A stretch of DNA of 64,000 nt, taken from the NCBI GenBank assembly GCA_015233895.1, contig JADFXG010000010.1:57792-121791 (forward strand), in the 5' to 3' direction. The notes under the pieces were generated by a model. That model did no database searches, had not been told where the DNA came from, and saw only the letters and a list, made by a program, of their open reading frames with translations. The DNA is from Nitrospirota bacterium. GTDB lineage: Bacteria; Nitrospirota; Thermodesulfovibrionia; Thermodesulfovibrionales; Magnetobacteriaceae. Shown here piece by piece: positions 60,640-64,000 of this stretch (position 1 is the stretch's first letter; every line of letters starts with the position of its first letter). The position numbers and the translations under genes were made by a program.

Positions 60640-62028
60640 CTATTTTATTCCTTTTTTTGTCTGTACATTTCTCAACCGTTCTATTTGCTTCTTTCCCTCA
60701 ATGGCTGATGTGCCGCCCTTTGAGTTTTTATTATTGACGGCAACGTCTAAATTCAGGCACTCATACACATCCTCTTCTATGCGGTCTGAAAATGATTTAA
60801 AGATGTTAAGAGGGATTTTTTCAAGGGTTTCACTTTGCTGCAAGCAGTGTTTTACAAGGTTGCCTGTGATTTCGTGTGCCGCTCTGAAAGGAACCCCCTT
60901 TCTTACCAGATACTCGGCCAAATCTGTGGCAAGGGAAAACCCTGAGCCGGCAGTCTCTCTAAGCCTCGTTGCGTTAAAATTTATATGATGAAACATCTCA
61001 CTGATTATTGTAAGGGATGCGCTTACCGTGTCACAGGCGTCAAAAAGAGGAATCTTATCCTCCTGCATGTCACGGTTATAGGTAAGCGGGAGCGCCTTCA
61101 TTATTGTTAATATTGACATCAGAGCGCCATAAACGCGTCCGGTTTTACCGCGAATAAGCTCCGCAACGTCCGGATTTTTCTTTTGTGGCATTATGCTTGA
61201 GCCTGTGGTGTAGGCATCTGAGATTTCTATAAAGGAAAACTCACCCGTGCTCCATAAAACCAACTCCTCTGCCATCCGGCTAAGGTGCATCATTATAATT
61301 GAACAGTGTGAAATAAACTCAATCACAAAATCCCTGTCCGATACTGCATCCATGCTGTTTTCCGAGATGCGGGCAAATTTCAACTCCTTAGCAACATAAT
61401 CCCTGTCAATATTTAAAGTTGTTCCAGACATTGCACAGGCGCCCAGTGGGAGCGTGTTGATTCGCTTAAGGCAATCGTTTAATCTTTCCCTGTCACGCTG
61501 AAACATCTCAACGTAAGCCAGCAGATGGTGAGAAAGTATGACTGGCTGTGCCCTCTGTAGGTGGGTGTAGCCGGGCATTATTGTGTTTAAATGTTTTTCA
61601 GCAATATCTACCAGAGTGTTTTGAAAATGTTCTATCTTTTCGATAATCTGTTTTGCCTCATCCCTAAGATATAGCCGTATGTCAAGAGCAACCTGATCGT
61701 TACGTGAGCGGGCAGTGTGGAGTTTCCTGCCGGAGTCTGGATATATCTCAGTGAGAGCGCTCTCAATATTCATGTGAATATCTTCAAGCTCGACTTTAAA
61801 GTCAAAGGTCCCATTGGCTATCTGTTTTGCTATTTTACTTAATCCCGTTACGATTTCCTTAGCTTCTTTTTGAGTTATAATCCCCTGTTTAGCAAGCATC
61901 TTTGCGTGAGCCGTGCTGCCCGCTATGTCGTAAAACGCAAGGCGTTTATCAAAAGATATTGACTCCGTAAAAGCTTCAACGCTTTTAGCCGCACCTTGCG
62001 TAAACCTGCCGCCCCAAAGTTTTTTCAT
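60640..62028 (-). CDS. argH: argininosuccinate lyase
   Basis: Last step of arginine synthesis: argininosuccinate to arginine and fumarate. 462 residues with KLWGGRFTQGAAKSVE at the start, HTARSRNDQVALD, the catalytic serine in TTGSSIMPQKKNPDVAE near residue 275, and GVPFRAAHEITG. First gene of the argH-lptM-gmhA-ruvC unit. Confidence 0.97.
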   Translation of the reverse strand: MKKLWGGRFTQGAAKSVEAFTESISFDKRLAFYDIAGSTAHAKMLAKQGIITQKEAKEIVTGLSKIAKQIANGTFDFKVELEDIHMNIESALTEIYPDSGRKLHTARSRNDQVALDIRLYLRDEAKQIIEKIEHFQNTLVDIAEKHLNTIMPGYTHLQRAQPVILSHHLLAYVEMFQRDRERLNDCLKRINTLPLGACAMSGTTLNIDRDYVAKELKFARISENSMDAVSDRDFVIEFISHCSIIMMHLSRMAEELVLWSTGEFSFIEISDAYTTGSSIMPQKKNPDVAELIRGKTGRVYGALMSILTIMKALPLTYNRDMQEDKIPLFDACDTVSASLTIISEMFHHINFNATRLRETAGSGFSLATDLAEYLVRKGVPFRAAHEITGNLVKHCLQQSETLEKIPLNIFKSFSDRIEEDVYECLNLDVAVNNKNSKGGTSAIEGKKQIERLRNVQTKKGIK

Positions 62029-62221
62029 GATGGGAATAATACAATTTTAATGGGATAGCGGTCAACAGAAAAAAATATTTGTTGATACTAATGTTACAAT
62101 AAAGTTTTAAGAGTATTATACCGAATAATGACGATGGAGTATAAGGTGAAAGAGAAGTGAAAGGAGCTTTTAGGCTGATAACACAACATCAAGAAACCTG
62201 CCTGTTAAAAAGAGGTCTGTA

Positions 62222-63862
62222 ATGGCACAAATCATGTATGATAAGTCACAAGCTGCAGATGTTATTCTTAAAGACAAGAGATTTTTTATTATTGATGACT
62301 ACAAGGAATTCAGAGAAAGTATGAAAAGAAACATTGCAGCTCTTGGCGTCAAATCTGTAGAAACGTCTGAGGATGCTAATGAAGCAATAAGCAAAATCTC
62401 GCGCCAGCCCTACGACATAATCCTTTGCGACTATAACCTGGGCCCTGGTAAAAAGAACGGCCAGCAGATATTTGAAGAACTAACTTATAAAAAGATACTC
62501 GGATATTCCACAATGTTTTTCATGGTAACGGCAGAAAATACAATAAGAATGGTAATGAGTGTTATGGATTACCAACCGGATGGATATCTGGTTAAGCCCT
62601 TTACCACAAAGGATATTGTGCAGAGAATTAAAGCTGCAAACGAAAAGAAACAGTTGTTTGCTAACATTGACAAAGCGATAATGCGCAGGGATTTTGCTGG
62701 TGCAATCACTTTATGTGACAGCTTACTGAAAAACAACCCAAAATATATCCTTGATATTCTAAAGGTCAAGGGTGAAATTTACATGACAACCTGTGATTAC
62801 AAAAATGCAGGGAATTTATATACACTGGTGTTAAATAAGCACAGGTTGGTCTGGGCGGTGTTTAACATGGGGAAAGTGTATTTTCACATGAGGAAATATC
62901 CGGATGCCGAAAAGACATTCAGAGAGCTTATTGAGGAAAACGATATGTTTGTCCCTGCGTACGACTGGCTTGCAAAAACACTGGAGGAAACCGGGGACAA
63001 AAAGAGTGCTCAAAGTGTTTTAGAGGATGCTGTAAGTAAATCACCGCAAGCTATATTCAGACAACGTGCGCTTGGTAACATTGCCTATAGTAATAAGGAT
63101 TTTAACACGGCAGAGGCATCTTTCAATAATGCACTTGAAATTGGAAAAACATCACTCTTTCAAGACTCCTCCGATTACGTGCACCTTGCCAAAGTGTATG
63201 TCAAAAAGGGTGATACCGGCAGGGCACTTGATATGATAGATGAGGCAAGGGGTGATTTCATAGGCAGCGACGAGATTATGCTTCAGACAACACTGTTAGA
63301 AAGCAGCATATATGCATATACTCAGCAATATAACAAGGCACTGGATTATTTAAAAGAGGCCGAGAAAATTTCCAACAATTATGATGGGAAAGTGCCGCCT
63401 GAGCTGGCAATTGAGCTTTCCGGAGCGTTTATTAAAGCCGGTGAAAAAGAAAAAGGCATGGAGATGATGAAACTTATTGTCCAAAACAACCACTCAGACA
63501 ATAGCATACTAAAAAAAGTTCAGGGGACATTTGATGATTTAGGTATGACTGATGAGGGCGTTGCTTTTGTCTCAAATACGAAAGCTGAGATTATAAGGGT
63601 TAACAACAAGGGCGTTGAGTTAATCAATAAAGGGATGCTCACTGAGGCCATAGACCTCTTTGACAAAGCAGCTGATGGCATGCCATCAAATTTCATCATT
63701 AATTTAAATGCCCTGAGAGCAATAGTCGGATATTTGTTGAAAAAAGGAAAAGATAAAAACTACACAGACAGGTGTGAAAAGTACATCGAACGAATAAATG
63801 TAATAGAACCTAATAACATTAAATTTCAACAGCTTGTCGGCAGGTATAGAAATATCCGATAA
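62222..63862 (+). CDS. response regulator with TPR repeats
   Basis: 546 residues. Residues about 18-140 form a receiver domain (FFIIDDYKEFRESMK, IILCDYNLGPGKKNG with the acceptor Asp, YLVKPFTTKDIV). The rest, from about 150, is TPR-type helical repeats (DFAGAITLCDSLLKNNPKYI, KYPDAEKTFRELIEENDMF, DFNTAEASFNNALEIG and others). No enzymatic output is present, so phosphorylation probably controls protein binding by the TPR superhelix. Related to PilZ/flagella-independent CheY-TPR proteins of unknown partner. Preceded by a 190-base region with TACAAT at 62095 but no clear -35. Confidence 0.9.
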   Translation: MAQIMYDKSQAADVILKDKRFFIIDDYKEFRESMKRNIAALGVKSVETSEDANEAISKISRQPYDIILCDYNLGPGKKNGQQIFEELTYKKILGYSTMFFMVTAENTIRMVMSVMDYQPDGYLVKPFTTKDIVQRIKAANEKKQLFANIDKAIMRRDFAGAITLCDSLLKNNPKYILDILKVKGEIYMTTCDYKNAGNLYTLVLNKHRLVWAVFNMGKVYFHMRKYPDAEKTFRELIEENDMFVPAYDWLAKTLEETGDKKSAQSVLEDAVSKSPQAIFRQRALGNIAYSNKDFNTAEASFNNALEIGKTSLFQDSSDYVHLAKVYVKKGDTGRALDMIDEARGDFIGSDEIMLQTTLLESSIYAYTQQYNKALDYLKEAEKISNNYDGKVPPELAIELSGAFIKAGEKEKGMEMMKLIVQNNHSDNSILKKVQGTFDDLGMTDEGVAFVSNTKAEIIRVNNKGVELINKGMLTEAIDLFDKAADGMPSNFIINLNALRAIVGYLLKKGKDKNYTDRCEKYIERINVIEPNNIKFQQLVGRYRNIR

Positions 63863-63995
63863 ATTAGACAGAGCGAGAGTGTTCAAAAAACTGTGTCATG
63901 AAGTCTAATTAGAGAGCATTTTTTGGAAAGTATATTTTCAGAAACTGCCTAACTGAATTATATTATCAGTTATAACAAAAAGGAGGCATGACACA

Positions 63996-64000
63996 ATGAG
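63996..64000 (+). CDS. start of a truncated downstream gene
   Basis: An ATG near the edge of the window is preceded, nine bases earlier, by AAAAGGAGG, a strong ribosome binding site. Only the first codon and a half are present, so nothing can be said about the product. Confidence 0.4.

Noticed and set aside
1..64000. tRNA, rRNA or magnetosome genes
   Set aside because: I looked for T-loop motifs, rRNA blocks and mam/mad-type proteins because the gene set suggests Nitrospirota; none can be supported here.

Overview
The window is a dense, Gram-negative bacterial chromosome segment of moderate GC with housekeeping genes, signalling genes and several small repeat elements. The gene set suggests an anaerobic or microaerophilic deep-branching Gram-negative, most likely in or near Nitrospirota (class Thermodesulfovibrionia and relatives). 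It includes futalosine-pathway menaquinone synthesis (mqnB), a DsrE/F/H-TusA type sulfur-relay operon, a pentaheme cytochrome, a periplasmic superoxide reductase, LPS functions (gmhA, a LapA-LapB fusion, an LptM-like lipoprotein) and many two-component proteins. The taxonomic placement is an inference from gene content, not from a marker phylogeny. I saw no rRNA, tRNA, CRISPR array, prophage or intact transposase.

Layout. 0-5.2 kb: rplM-rpsI-argC facing cobyrinate diamide synthase and gpmI. 5.3-13.1 kb: signalling block, with a PAS response regulator, a four-gene sulfur-relay operon on the minus strand, a relic of panC, then a GAF hybrid histidine kinase broken by a 252-bp MITE, a CheY-like protein and an HD-GYP regulator. 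13.2-20.2 kb: minus-strand genes for a Clp-fold protease-like protein with a small partner, an alpha/beta hydrolase, panC, an M16 peptidase pair and a CNNM/CorC-type membrane protein. 20.6-26.2 kb: MBL hydrolase, two paralogous secreted proteins of an unrecognised family, then a FabL-like reductase, an ACP-zinc ribbon protein and a ketosynthase. 26.2-35.7 kb: Nudix, mqnB, MntA/HepT toxin-antitoxin, polysaccharide genes, glycogen-binding-domain protein, nadD-rsfS-lapAB. 35.7-43.2 kb: decayed DUF4160/DUF2442 pair with a 21-bp tandem array, UvrD-like helicase, membrane protein, cyclic-nucleotide-binding protein, pdxJ-acpS-nnr. 43.4-50.2 kb: two tiny Lys/Ala-rich secreted proteins, B12 radical SAM, ECF sigma/anti-sigma/Spy-like operon, TlyA, a WDH-repeat protein, patatin. 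50.2-59.3 kb: a sigma-54 two-component system with a pentaheme cytochrome, TauE-like exporter and YncE-like propeller, then an ICMT-like methyltransferase and superoxide reductase. 59.4-64 kb: ruvC-gmhA-lptM-argH and a REC-TPR protein.

The most notable points are these. (1) A MITE with perfect 14-bp inverted ends and an 8-bp target duplication splits a hybrid kinase inside its ATP-binding G1 box; removing exactly 260 bp restores one 707-codon frame. (2) A self-contained sigma-54 circuit: an NtrC-type kinase/regulator pair lies beside a -24/-12 promoter and an upstream dyad that drive a small secreted DUF1104 protein. (3) Two adjacent secreted proteins share a new-looking C-terminal domain and sit upstream of a small acyl-chain cluster. 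(4) Several decay or rearrangement marks: a panC fragment 6.6 kb from the intact gene, a startless DUF4160 remnant, and a dispersed 120-bp repeat that supplies the most upstream start codon of nadD. (5) tlyA appears to need a CTG start to keep its S4 domain.
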